From Mucilaginibacter inviolabilis (lineage in GTDB: Bacteria > Bacteroidota > Bacteroidia > Sphingobacteriales > Sphingobacteriaceae), in assembly GCF_011089895.1 (NCBI RefSeq), contig NZ_JAANAT010000005.1, positions 470,216 through 534,215 of the forward strand: a stretch of DNA of 64,000 nucleotides. The letters run 5' to 3'. The position numbers and the translations under genes were made by a program. Below, one piece after another: positions 43,185 to 52,215 of the stretch (position 1 is its first letter; each line of letters starts with the position of its first letter). The notes under the pieces are model-generated. The model saw only the letters and a list, made by a program, of their open reading frames with translations. It was not told where the DNA came from and ran no database searches.

Positions 43185-44603
43185 TTAATTTTTAGCCTGA
43201 TAACCAACCTCGGATGGATGAAGCGCATGTGCTTTTACGGGCGCATTACTTAATTCGTCGGCACCAATATCAAAAGGCTGGACGCGCGGCTGACCATCCA
43301 TATCGGTATTTACAGCAGGATAAGCCGCGGTTCCATGGTCAATAGCGGGACTACCTGCTTGTAAATGATACGTTCCTGAAGCAGTTTTTACAAGTTTAGG
43401 ATCAACAGTAGTATAACCTTCTGCCGGCATGCTCCCGGCATCCTTTACCTGGAATACGATATTACCCAACCATTGCGGATTAGCATATGGGCCAGCGATG
43501 CTAGCCGCCGGTCCGCCACCCTGGATGATATTATCGGCCACTGTAATATAAGTGGCACCCAGTCCGTTTTTGCGCCCGGTTTGGATAATGTTTTCTTTAT
43601 TATTAACCAATGTATTAAAAGCGATCAGCACCCTGTCTGGCCGATCGTGCGCGGTAAGCTGGGCGCCATCGGCAACCTCACCATCGCCATTGCCTATCAC
43701 GATGGCCGAGCTGCAGTTTTCGAAATAATTACTGTAGATGAGGTGATCGTCGCCAAATATCCTCAGTCCAGGTGTATTGAAAAAGTAGTTGCCATATACC
43801 AGGCTTTTGTTGCCATGACGCAGGGTAAACTGCGCCGGGCAATCCCGAACAGTATTATACCGGAGAGTTACGGCCGATGCTTTAACCGAGATCAGCTCAT
43901 TTTCGCCTTCGCAGCGTTCAAACAAGTTGTATTCAACCACACTGTTGCTTGATGATAAGCTAAAACCGCTCAACCCAAACTGAAGCGCTTCGGCTCCATT
44001 TTTACCGCCCTGGCTGGCGAAATTATTAAAGTAATTATGGTGGATATACAGCCGTTCGGCTATTTGCTTGCCCTCGCCGCGAATGGCGATGAACCGGCCC
44101 ATGGCATTTTTGTTTTGAAACGTGTTATAATCTACCTCCTGGTCGCTGCCGGCAACGGTTAAATCTTCTCCATCGCCCTGGTTTTCAAATATGTTTTGGG
44201 TAAAGCGGCAATGAGTCGTACCTATCCCGGTTTTGGTTTTGGATGCCGCATGGGTGAATTTAAAGCCACGGATAATAATATACGCTGCCGGGCTCTGTAA
44301 ATTAAACCCTCCCTTACCGGTAATTTCGGCAGCGCCAATATGTTGCGCGGCAATGGTGATCAGTTTTTCGCGGGTACCTTTTCCACGAACAATGATGTCT
44401 TCGGTGGTGGTATAAACCCCATCGGCCAGTAAGATCAAGTCGCCGGCTTTAGCCTTATCAATGGCCTTTTGCAGATCGGCAATTGATGAAACAGTAACCG
44501 TTTCTGCTAACAATTTTTTTGAAGGCATTAATAGTAAAGCTATCAGCATAACAGCCAATCTGGCCATATTGCTTTTTAGATAGTTGGGATGCTTTTTGTG
44601 CAT
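43185..44603 (-). CDS. PL6-type polysaccharide lyase (alginate/dermatan lyase family)
   Basis: The protein has 472 residues with the start chosen here. It carries a signal peptide (LAVMLIALLLMPSKKLLAET) and the PL6 beta-helix with the catalytic Lys and Arg in the signature VKASAVTLRYN and QFTLRHGN (about residues 250-280). PL6 enzymes cleave alginate or dermatan/chondroitin-like chains by beta-elimination with a Ca2+ ion. In this locus it probably acts on a uronate-containing backbone. Three in-frame ATGs (44636, 44603, 44567) are possible; 44603 gives a short basic n-region before the signal helix. Family placement is good, substrate uncertain. Confidence 0.85.
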   Translation of the reverse strand: MHKKHPNYLKSNMARLAVMLIALLLMPSKKLLAETVTVSSIADLQKAIDKAKAGDLILLADGVYTTTEDIIVRGKGTREKLITIAAQHIGAAEITGKGGFNLQSPAAYIIIRGFKFTHAASKTKTGIGTTHCRFTQNIFENQGDGEDLTVAGSDQEVDYNTFQNKNAMGRFIAIRGEGKQIAERLYIHHNYFNNFASQGGKNGAEALQFGLSGFSLSSSNSVVEYNLFERCEGENELISVKASAVTLRYNTVRDCPAQFTLRHGNKSLVYGNYFFNTPGLRIFGDDHLIYSNYFENCSSAIVIGNGDGEVADGAQLTAHDRPDRVLIAFNTLVNNKENIIQTGRKNGLGATYITVADNIIQGGGPAASIAGPYANPQWLGNIVFQVKDAGSMPAEGYTTVDPKLVKTASGTYHLQAGSPAIDHGTAAYPAVNTDMDGQPRVQPFDIGADELSNAPVKAHALHPSEVGYQAKN

Positions 44604-44707
44604 TGGGATATGTTTTTGTGAGTATACAACTAACATCGGTTTATTTTTTAACGGTTAATCTGCACAAATAAGCTAATTGATAAACTCCATTGGCTTTAAC
44701 ACCATTG

Positions 44708-46402
44708 TTACAAACCCTGTAGTTTCACCGCCTGTGCAGTCGCGCCTGAAGATAATATCAGGGCCTTGTCGGCTTTAACAACATCTCCTCCATCTATGAT
44801 AATATTAGCGCATTCTTTACCCTCGGCTTGTAGTAAATTAGTAACAGGTGTTAATACCCTTAGGGCACTGACCAAAACATCACGGGTGTTGATGAAACGG
44901 AGTAACGATTCAGAACCCTTTTGTCCTTGTGCGCTCAGGCCATTCACAGAACAGTCTTCCACATTATCGAGTATAACAGCCGGGCGCATGTCTGGACTGT
45001 CCATGGTCAGCCGTACGTTATGGAGGGTTAATCCGCGTACATTACGGGCGTATATACCATACGCGGGTGGTACCCCTATCTGGTAATATTCTGCTGCTAC
45101 TTTTGGCACATCGCGCACAGCACCCTGCTCGGCTGTACCTCCGCCCGGAAATGCGATGTGGACATCGTTAAAACTGATATTTTCCAGAAAAATATCGTCC
45201 ATAGCATTCAGCGTAACGCATGAAAATATTTCGCCGGGATTGTATTTACTGGTAAACTCCGAGCCTCGAAGCTGCACCGGTTTTACCACTGTGGCATGAA
45301 TATGGTTAAAGGAAATATTACGCACAACTGCCGGGGTATTCGCGACGATATTAACGGATGATTTACCGTTGCCCGAACCAATGGAAATAGGTCCAGTTAC
45401 ATCTTTCATCACCAGGTTTGAAAACGAGATATTCTCAAACCGCGAACCGGGTGAGCAGCGCATTTTTATAGGACAGCCATACGTTTCATAAATAATACAA
45501 TTGGAAACCATGATGTTCTCGGCCTCCCCTCCTCCAAACCGGAACACGGACCAGCGCGTACTGAACGAACAATCTGAAACAGTTATAAACTTACAGCTCC
45601 CAAACAGCGCACAGGCATCGTCCTGGCATTGTACATCGCAATTGGAAACATGCATATAAGTACTGCCTATAAAGTGAAAGCCATCATTGTTATGGATTAC
45701 TTTACTGCGGATATATAAGCCCTCAAACTTTCCTAAGGTGCACATACAAACCCTGATGGAATGATAGGCGCTGTTGATAAGCGAAATATCGCGTACCGTT
45801 ACGTTTTTACATTGATAAAAAAGCAAATGATACGGCCGATGATTCCCCGAGATACCGGCTGGTGGCAATACACCTTTGGTATCGCTGCGAAATTGCGCGC
45901 CCTGGCCGTCAATGGTTCCGTTACCCTCAATGGTGATATTCTCGGCATTAACTGCAAATATCAGTCCTACGTTGCCGTCGTTCATAGTCCAGCCAACATC
46001 CAGGGGGATAGCTTCGCAGGCATGATATTGTTTACCATCGGCACTGCCAAGCAATTTTCCTTGTGCTGCGATATGCAGGGTAACGTTGCTTTTCAGCTCC
46101 ACCGTGCCAATCACAAATACACCGGCAGGTACCAGTACTGTTCCGCCCTGTTCCTTATTACAAGCATCAATAGCTGATTGCAGGGCTGCGGTATCCAGTG
46201 TTTTACCATCCCCTTTGGCGCCAAAATCACGAATGTTATACACCCTCGCGCCAATATCATTATTGGTTGCTTTTACCTTAACCGGGCGTTCTGCTCCAAA
46301 TGACCCTGCGCTGACCGCTGTTAGCCCTGTTGCCAGCGATATCTTGCCCATAGTACCCAGCCAATTACGACGGGTTACGGAGTTGTCGTGTTTATCTGTC
46401 AT
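44708..46402 (-). CDS. GH28-like beta-helix glycoside hydrolase with Tat-type signal and altered active site
   Basis: The 564-residue protein begins with a twin-arginine signal (VTRRNWLG) and has the pectin-lyase-like helix of polygalacturonases, with an N-terminal motif YNIRDFGAKGDGKTLDTAALQ typical of GH28. The GH28 active-site set is only partly kept: NTD is NND (HNNDGFHF), the Asp pair is present (CQDDACAL, about residues 261-262), the GHG histidine region reads VFRFGGG, and RIK is PIKM. It may act on a non-pectic uronan or be a non-classical hydrolase. It is followed by the PL6 gene and preceded by the FAS1-like lipoprotein gene in the same operon. Confidence 0.75.
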   Translation of the reverse strand: MTDKHDNSVTRRNWLGTMGKISLATGLTAVSAGSFGAERPVKVKATNNDIGARVYNIRDFGAKGDGKTLDTAALQSAIDACNKEQGGTVLVPAGVFVIGTVELKSNVTLHIAAQGKLLGSADGKQYHACEAIPLDVGWTMNDGNVGLIFAVNAENITIEGNGTIDGQGAQFRSDTKGVLPPAGISGNHRPYHLLFYQCKNVTVRDISLINSAYHSIRVCMCTLGKFEGLYIRSKVIHNNDGFHFIGSTYMHVSNCDVQCQDDACALFGSCKFITVSDCSFSTRWSVFRFGGGEAENIMVSNCIIYETYGCPIKMRCSPGSRFENISFSNLVMKDVTGPISIGSGNGKSSVNIVANTPAVVRNISFNHIHATVVKPVQLRGSEFTSKYNPGEIFSCVTLNAMDDIFLENISFNDVHIAFPGGGTAEQGAVRDVPKVAAEYYQIGVPPAYGIYARNVRGLTLHNVRLTMDSPDMRPAVILDNVEDCSVNGLSAQGQKGSESLLRFINTRDVLVSALRVLTPVTNLLQAEGKECANIIIDGGDVVKADKALILSSGATAQAVKLQGL

Positions 46403-46440
46403 TTGCTTTTAATTTCGGTGTGTTTAAAGAACCGGCCACA

Positions 46441-46454
46441 GCGGGGAGCCCCGC
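46441..46454. other. Short GC hairpin in the glycan operon
   Basis: GCGGGG-AG-CCCCGC is a perfect 6-bp stem with a two-base loop in the 82-bp gap between the FAS1-like and GH28-like genes. It lacks a T-run, so it may be an mRNA processing or attenuation point rather than a full terminator. Confidence 0.35.
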
Positions 46455-46484
46455 CGAGACCGGCGAACCAATTAAACCACTGTA

Positions 46485-47177
46485 CTATTTTGTTTGATAA
46501 AAAAGAACCCTGTCAATTACCTGTATAGCCCCGTTGATGGGCAGAATATTACTGGTACGCACACTCACATAAGCTACTGAATTTGAAAAATCATTTAACC
46601 GCATGGTAAAGTTCTGATCGTTATTAACCCGCAAGGTCATGATCGATGTTGGGTTTAGCGGATCGTAATTTTGAGGTTGCAGCGTGGTGGCCACCACATT
46701 TGTTGGTGTTAAATTATTAAATGAATATGCTCCCTGTACAATTAAATACAACAGGTAGTTTTTCACCTGTTCTTTAGGATAATCGCTCCATTTGGTACCC
46801 GGCTTGCCGTTTACCAGGTATTTGCCCCAGTAACAATCTGCCGTTATGGTTGGCGCTTTATTTACTACCGTTGTTCTGAAAACAGCATCATTATGCAATA
46901 GCACAAACGTACAATTGGTTTTAATATATAAATTGGTGTCGATCCCTGAATATTCGATTGCCTGGCGCATGAGCTTAAAAATGGTATCCTTCCCGGCAAA
47001 GTTGTAGCTGCGGTCCTTAATATACTGCCAGGTGGTTTTGTTGATATGCGGATCAAGCACATAGGGGTGATAGTCGGCATTTTCCTGTAATTTTAATCCC
47101 GCCAGGTTACAGCCGGCCATGCTTATTAAAAGGCCCATCCCTGCAAGCCATACAAGTGCTTGTTTCATCTTCTTCAT
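46485..47177 (-). CDS. FAS1 (fasciclin)-like lipoprotein of the SusC/D locus
   Basis: The 230-residue protein has a lipoprotein signal (MKKMKQALVWLAGMGLLISM, then lipobox MAGC) and a divergent fasciclin domain: KTNCTFVLLHNDAVF corresponds to the FAS1 box 1 region and GAIQVIDRVL to its closing strand. It follows susD by 10 bases and is likely a surface lipoprotein that binds or presents the glycan. Such FAS1-like partners occur in some Bacteroidota loci, but their function is not established. The frame is open upstream to 47225, overlapping susD; the ATG at 47177 directly precedes the signal peptide. Confidence 0.7.
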   Translation of the reverse strand: MKKMKQALVWLAGMGLLISMAGCNLAGLKLQENADYHPYVLDPHINKTTWQYIKDRSYNFAGKDTIFKLMRQAIEYSGIDTNLYIKTNCTFVLLHNDAVFRTTVVNKAPTITADCYWGKYLVNGKPGTKWSDYPKEQVKNYLLYLIVQGAYSFNNLTPTNVVATTLQPQNYDPLNPTSIMTLRVNNDQNFTMRLNDFSNSVAYVSVRTSNILPINGAIQVIDRVLFYQTK

Positions 47178-47187
47178 TTGATATAAA

Positions 47188-48636
47188 TTAATAAGGTGGA
47201 TTTTGAGTGAGTTTAGTGTTGGCATTCAATACATTCTGATTGATTGGCCAGAATATCTTCCGGATATCGCCAAAACCCGTTGGAGGGAAGCCCTTTTGTA
47301 CTTGTCTTGCTTTAATTAAAGGATCCATTATTGAAACGATGATACCGTTGCGTTGCAGATCGAACCAGCGTTTAGCCTCGCAAAAGAATTCCAGTTGCCT
47401 CTCACGCAGAATGCCATTCCCGTTTACCGGATTGCCATAAAGCATGTCATCGGCACTGGTAAAATCACTTGCCTTATAAGCAGGCAAACCGGCACGGGTA
47501 TGTACCATGTTTAAGTAAACAAGCGCGTTGGTCAGGTCACCTGTCCGGTTTAAAGCCTCAGCACGTAAAAGATAAATATCAGCCAAACGATATAAAGGGA
47601 ACAACAGGTTGGCCTGCGGCGAATTCGGGTAGATCTGGTTGCCGTTTTTATCCAGGTTTGGAGCATAATATTTCCATATTTTATCGTGATTGTTCACTTT
47701 AAAATCAATGCTCTGGGCGCCACGGATATCGGCGGTTGTGGTTGTAAAATAGGTCCACAATGCAGGGTCAACGGCAAAATCGCTGTTGGTATCCCCTGCT
47801 CCAATTTCCTGTGATGTTTTATTGCCGCCATCAACTGTAAAATCCCAGTTCAAGCTCCAGATATCTTCTTTCGAGTTGGTAGGCGATGTAAAGATGTTTT
47901 TCCAGGTAGCCGTTGGCTCCAGGCTGTAGCGTTTTAAGGCTAATAGATTATCGCACCATAACAACGCGTTGGTATAATCGTGGTTGTACATATACACATC
48001 CATCAGCATGGCTGCAATTCCCCCGGAATTCAGGTTCCAAACAACCGACGCGGTTTTGTCAGACAGATCATAAGCCTTGAGCAGATCGGGCAGGATCTCA
48101 TTTTTCATAATATCAGCTGCTGGCGTTACCCCTTTATAGGGGTCGGTACTCAGGTCTTCATAGGGTTCGGTCCATAGCGGTACATTGCCCCAAAGCCTTA
48201 TCAGCCAGAAATAACAATAAGCCCGGATGCCCAGCGCCTGCGCCTGGTAATCTTTTGACAATGCCGGATCAATTACCGGTATAGTTGGAATGTATTTTAT
48301 AGCAAAGTTGGCCCTGCTTATGGTGGTATAAAGCAGCGTCCAATCAGCACCGTTTGTATTGGGTGTTAATACATTAATAGCCAAAGGCAGGCCATCATTA
48401 TAAGTTGGGTGGAATGTGAGGTTATCACTACGACCATCGCCCCAATAAATAAACTGGCTGTTAAACATATCCTGAACACCATCATATATACCTGCAACGC
48501 CTGCTTTGGCATCATCTGCATTTTTCCAGAACTTATCACTTCCCAACTGACTTTTAGGGGGTTGATCAAGCAGCTTTTTACAGCCCGATACCGTGATCAT
48601 CAATGTTAAAAAAGTAACGCTTAATATTTTTTTCAT
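47188..48636 (-). CDS. SusD/RagB-family glycan-binding lipoprotein
   Basis: The 482-residue protein has a lipoprotein signal (MKKILSVTFLTLMITVSGC), the N-terminal SusD-like helices (QPPKSQLGSDKFWKNADDAK) and the C-terminal RagB/SusD domain (RLADIYLLRAEALNRTGDL, then RERQLEFFCEAKRWFDLQR). It forms the lid of the SusC channel at the cell surface and captures oligosaccharide. It is 11 bases after susC and 10 bases before the FAS1-like gene. The ligand is not predictable, but the enzyme set suggests a fucose- and uronate-containing glycan. Confidence 0.93.
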   Translation of the reverse strand: MKKILSVTFLTLMITVSGCKKLLDQPPKSQLGSDKFWKNADDAKAGVAGIYDGVQDMFNSQFIYWGDGRSDNLTFHPTYNDGLPLAINVLTPNTNGADWTLLYTTISRANFAIKYIPTIPVIDPALSKDYQAQALGIRAYCYFWLIRLWGNVPLWTEPYEDLSTDPYKGVTPAADIMKNEILPDLLKAYDLSDKTASVVWNLNSGGIAAMLMDVYMYNHDYTNALLWCDNLLALKRYSLEPTATWKNIFTSPTNSKEDIWSLNWDFTVDGGNKTSQEIGAGDTNSDFAVDPALWTYFTTTTADIRGAQSIDFKVNNHDKIWKYYAPNLDKNGNQIYPNSPQANLLFPLYRLADIYLLRAEALNRTGDLTNALVYLNMVHTRAGLPAYKASDFTSADDMLYGNPVNGNGILRERQLEFFCEAKRWFDLQRNGIIVSIMDPLIKARQVQKGFPPTGFGDIRKIFWPINQNVLNANTKLTQNPPY

Positions 48637-48647
48637 ATCTCGATGAA

Positions 48648-51600
48648 TTAGAAATTAACATTTATACCAAAACCAAACTCGCGCCTGCGCGGATAACGGC
48701 CATTATCATTACCCGGGGTGAGGGCGGAGCTGGAAGAAAATTCAGGATCATACCAAGAGTAATTTGTCCAGGTAAGCAGGTTTGCACCGTATATATAGGC
48801 TCCGATGTTTTGGAGCTTATAGCGCGAAGCCAGCTTGCCGGGTAAATTATAGGTTAGCTTGGCATAACTCAATCTTATAAACGAAGCGTTTTCCAGGAAC
48901 CGGGTTTGCGTACCCGGGAAATTAGCTGTCGAGTTTTTCCGGCCCATGTATGGGATATCGGTAATATCGCCTTGTTTTTTCCAGGAATTATACGTGGTAT
49001 TATTATCGGCAACAATACCGGAGGTAGCCAGGTTATCCAGTGTTTGTCGCGGGCTATCATAGATCTGGCCGCCCCAGGTGGTATTCAGCGTAAATGATAA
49101 GGAAAACTGCTTATAATTTATGGTATTAATAACAGATGCGTAAAATGACGGCTGCGCATTACCTAATACCTGGCGATCATTGGCATCAATTACACTATCT
49201 TTTTTAACGTTGTCAAATATCATGTCGCCACCAAGCAGTAAAGCCCCGCCGGCATACATATGGTGTACGGTACCCGAATAGGTTTGCCCATTTAAAGTAT
49301 ACTTTTGGGCGGTTTTACCATCGGCAGATACACCCACCGGTGTTAACCTGTTCCAATTGCCATCATAAGCATTGGAAACATCATACTGATACACCCCAAG
49401 GCCTTTATAGCCATAAAAATCGCCTATCTTTCCTCCTTCCTGCACCAGGTAAGTAGCCCCTCCTGCTGTTGCCAGAAATGGCTGATGGTTGTACAGGCTC
49501 TTGATCCGGTTTCGTTCAATAGTCAGGTTGGCCCCAATGTTCCAGTTAAAGTTTTTCTTGGCTAAAGGTGTAGCATTAATTGAAAACTCAAATCCCTTGT
49601 TGGTAACATCACCCACGTTTACGTATACATTGGTAAACCCTGTTTCCACCGGGATATTACGCTGGTAAAGCAGGTTTTTGGTTACCTTTTGATAATAATC
49701 GGCCGTTACATTCAGCCTGGAGTTGAAAAACTGCAGATCGAGCCCGATGCCTTTCTGGATATTGCTTTCCCATTTCAATTGGGAATTTCCAAACTGGTTA
49801 CTTAGCACTACCCCATTTACAGCATTGTAAAAAGAAGAACCAAAAGTATAGATGAGCAAGTTAGAGTTGGATGGGATACGGTCATTACCTACTTCACCAT
49901 AGTTTAAACGGAGTTTGGCATCATTCAGCACTTTTTTGGTCCAACCCATAAATGGCTCATCGGTAAAGCGCCAGGCTGCGGATGAACCATAGAAATCGCC
50001 GTATTTATTATCCTTCCCAAACCTTGATGAACCATCTCTTCGGTAAACCGCGCTGAACAGGTAGCGGCTTTTGTAATTATAGGTTGCTCTGGCATAAAGT
50101 GATTCGCGACTGGTTGAGCCTGCGTCAGTTCCTGTATTGGTTTGATCAATAGTACCATAAACATTGGATGTGTATATGGTTTCGTTGGCAGAGTTTGAGC
50201 CGGCTATTTTAAAACTGTTATTCTGCGTTTTTTCGGCGCTAACACCCGCCACAGCAGTAATGGAGTGGTTGCCAAATGTTTTACCATAATTTAAAAATCC
50301 CTGGTAGGCCCAGTTAGTATTAACCGCAAAGCTTTCCCTGCCCGAATTAACCAAAGGCGCTGCGCTGCTTAACAACTTAGGGTCAAAAAACACATTATGC
50401 GGTGTTGATAAACCAAAGTCGAAATTGTTGGTTAAACGCAGATCCTTGGTAATGGTATAATCAATCTGATTAAAGAGGTCGCCGGTATAGGTATTGGTCA
50501 CATTAACCTCGAGCAAAGCAACCGATAACTGGTTACGCCGCCCGCTGATGTAGCCGGTTAAAGTACCATCGGGATAATACAGCGCCAGGTTTGATGGCCG
50601 CTGAAAGGCCTGGTTAATAGTATTGCCCTCATTGATATTATTGTTGGTGTTATACCCGAAGGACAGGCGGTTGCTGTACTTAAATCTTGGAGATACCTGG
50701 TAATCTAAATTAAATCTTGCCTGAAGCGTTTTGGCATAACTATTAACAATCAGCCCCTCGTCATTAATATACCTGATACTGGAGTAATATTGAATGCTTT
50801 TTTCGCCCCCGCTTACACCAAAGTCAAGAATATCCCTTTTAGCGGTCTGGGTAATAACCGCCTGATTATCATTATCGGAGTTAAAAACAACATTTAAAGA
50901 GTCATTGGTGGTGGTGGGTTTGTCTGGGCTATTGCCATTATATAAATTCCGTTCCACACGCAGATCTTTGGAGTTAGGTTGTTCCAGTTTATGCGCCATT
51001 ACGCCAAAGATGCGGGCATATTGGGCGTTGATCATGGGTTTGCCCGCCTTACCGCGTTTAGTGGTGATCAATATAACACCATTGGCTGCCTGCGAACCAT
51101 AAATGGCAGCCGATGCCGCGTCTTTCAAAACCTCGATGGATTGGATATCATTGGGGTTTACATTATCGGCGCTTTGACTTAAAATACCATCAATTACAAA
51201 CAACGGCGCATTACCCGCGCTTGAAAATGTTGATCCCCCGCGTATCTGAATAGAACCCGTTGCGCCGGGCTCGCCAGAATCATTAATAACCAACACTCCA
51301 GATGCCTGTGACTGCAAAGCGTCGATGAGGTTTATGGGGTGCCGTTCCTCTATCTGTTTGGCGGTTATGGTTGATATAGCACCGGTAAGGTCGCGTTTAG
51401 TTACAGATTGACCGTAGCCCGTTACAATAACCTCATTTAAATCGGTTGCTGATTCCTTTAAGGTTACATTGATGCTTTTCCGGTCGCCAACAACTATTTC
51501 GGTTGAAACATAGCCGATGGACGAAAACACCAATGTCGCGTTATTATCGGGTACATTGATCAGGTACTTGCCATTCCCATCGGTCAAAACACCCACCTGC

Positions 51601-52052
51601 GTTCCTTTTAATTTTACGCTAACACCAGGCAAGGGCCCTTTGGCATCGCTTACCACACCAGAAATGGATATAGGGGCCATTTGCTGCCTTTTATCGGTAA
51701 TGATAACCAGGTTGTTCCCGTTCAGCTTATAGGTAAGATTTGTTTGCGACAACAACTTTTCCATTACCTCGGCAATAGAAGCGTTGTTGAGGTCAACCTT
51801 ACCGATAAGCTTTGAATTCAACGCGTCATCATTATAAACAAAGCGATAGCTGCTTGCCTTTTCCACTTCGGCAAGCGCTTTTTTTATCGAAACGTTATGC
51901 AGGTTAATATTGATCTTATCCTGCCCGTAGCCTTTTGAAAAAACCTGAAAGGACGATATCACAATCAGGATCAGGGTACACTTTGTCATGAGGAATATTT
52001 TTATAAGGCATTGCAACCGCACATTGCTTATGCGGCAAGCATTTTTTTTCAT
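48648..52052 (-). CDS. SusC/RagA-family TonB-dependent transporter with STN signalling domain
   Basis: The 1134-residue protein has a signal peptide followed by a secretin/TonB N-terminal (STN) domain (about residues 45-115; INLHNVSIKKALAEVEKASS), a carboxypeptidase-like domain (about 128-205), a plug (VTGYGQSVTKRDLTGAIST; LFVIDGI) and a 22-strand outer-membrane barrel. The STN domain normally passes substrate occupancy to a FecR-type anti-sigma factor, which fits the FecR and ECF genes just upstream. It imports oligosaccharide with SusD under TonB energy. The start is the ATG at 52052; the long basic n-region (MKKNACRISNVRLQCLIK) is common in Sphingobacteriaceae SusC proteins. Confidence 0.95.
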   Translation of the reverse strand: MKKNACRISNVRLQCLIKIFLMTKCTLILIVISSFQVFSKGYGQDKININLHNVSIKKALAEVEKASSYRFVYNDDALNSKLIGKVDLNNASIAEVMEKLLSQTNLTYKLNGNNLVIITDKRQQMAPISISGVVSDAKGPLPGVSVKLKGTQVGVLTDGNGKYLINVPDNNATLVFSSIGYVSTEIVVGDRKSINVTLKESATDLNEVIVTGYGQSVTKRDLTGAISTITAKQIEERHPINLIDALQSQASGVLVINDSGEPGATGSIQIRGGSTFSSAGNAPLFVIDGILSQSADNVNPNDIQSIEVLKDAASAAIYGSQAANGVILITTKRGKAGKPMINAQYARIFGVMAHKLEQPNSKDLRVERNLYNGNSPDKPTTTNDSLNVVFNSDNDNQAVITQTAKRDILDFGVSGGEKSIQYYSSIRYINDEGLIVNSYAKTLQARFNLDYQVSPRFKYSNRLSFGYNTNNNINEGNTINQAFQRPSNLALYYPDGTLTGYISGRRNQLSVALLEVNVTNTYTGDLFNQIDYTITKDLRLTNNFDFGLSTPHNVFFDPKLLSSAAPLVNSGRESFAVNTNWAYQGFLNYGKTFGNHSITAVAGVSAEKTQNNSFKIAGSNSANETIYTSNVYGTIDQTNTGTDAGSTSRESLYARATYNYKSRYLFSAVYRRDGSSRFGKDNKYGDFYGSSAAWRFTDEPFMGWTKKVLNDAKLRLNYGEVGNDRIPSNSNLLIYTFGSSFYNAVNGVVLSNQFGNSQLKWESNIQKGIGLDLQFFNSRLNVTADYYQKVTKNLLYQRNIPVETGFTNVYVNVGDVTNKGFEFSINATPLAKKNFNWNIGANLTIERNRIKSLYNHQPFLATAGGATYLVQEGGKIGDFYGYKGLGVYQYDVSNAYDGNWNRLTPVGVSADGKTAQKYTLNGQTYSGTVHHMYAGGALLLGGDMIFDNVKKDSVIDANDRQVLGNAQPSFYASVINTINYKQFSLSFTLNTTWGGQIYDSPRQTLDNLATSGIVADNNTTYNSWKKQGDITDIPYMGRKNSTANFPGTQTRFLENASFIRLSYAKLTYNLPGKLASRYKLQNIGAYIYGANLLTWTNYSWYDPEFSSSSALTPGNDNGRYPRRREFGFGINVNF

Positions 52053-52215
52053 AATTTAGTCTTTAGGTTACTTTAATTATTGGTTTAAGACGACTGGTAA
52101 TTTTGAAGAACCAATACTGCGGGGGATGCGTCAACATTCTCCGCTTTTTGGTTTTATTAAGATTCTTATGGGTCGAGTTTTATCATATGCGTGTGGTTTA
52201 AGATTAAAAAGGGGT

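Noticed and set aside
43473..43952. 159-codon frame antisense to the PL6 gene
   Set aside because: It is a shadow frame inside a gene with clear family motifs.
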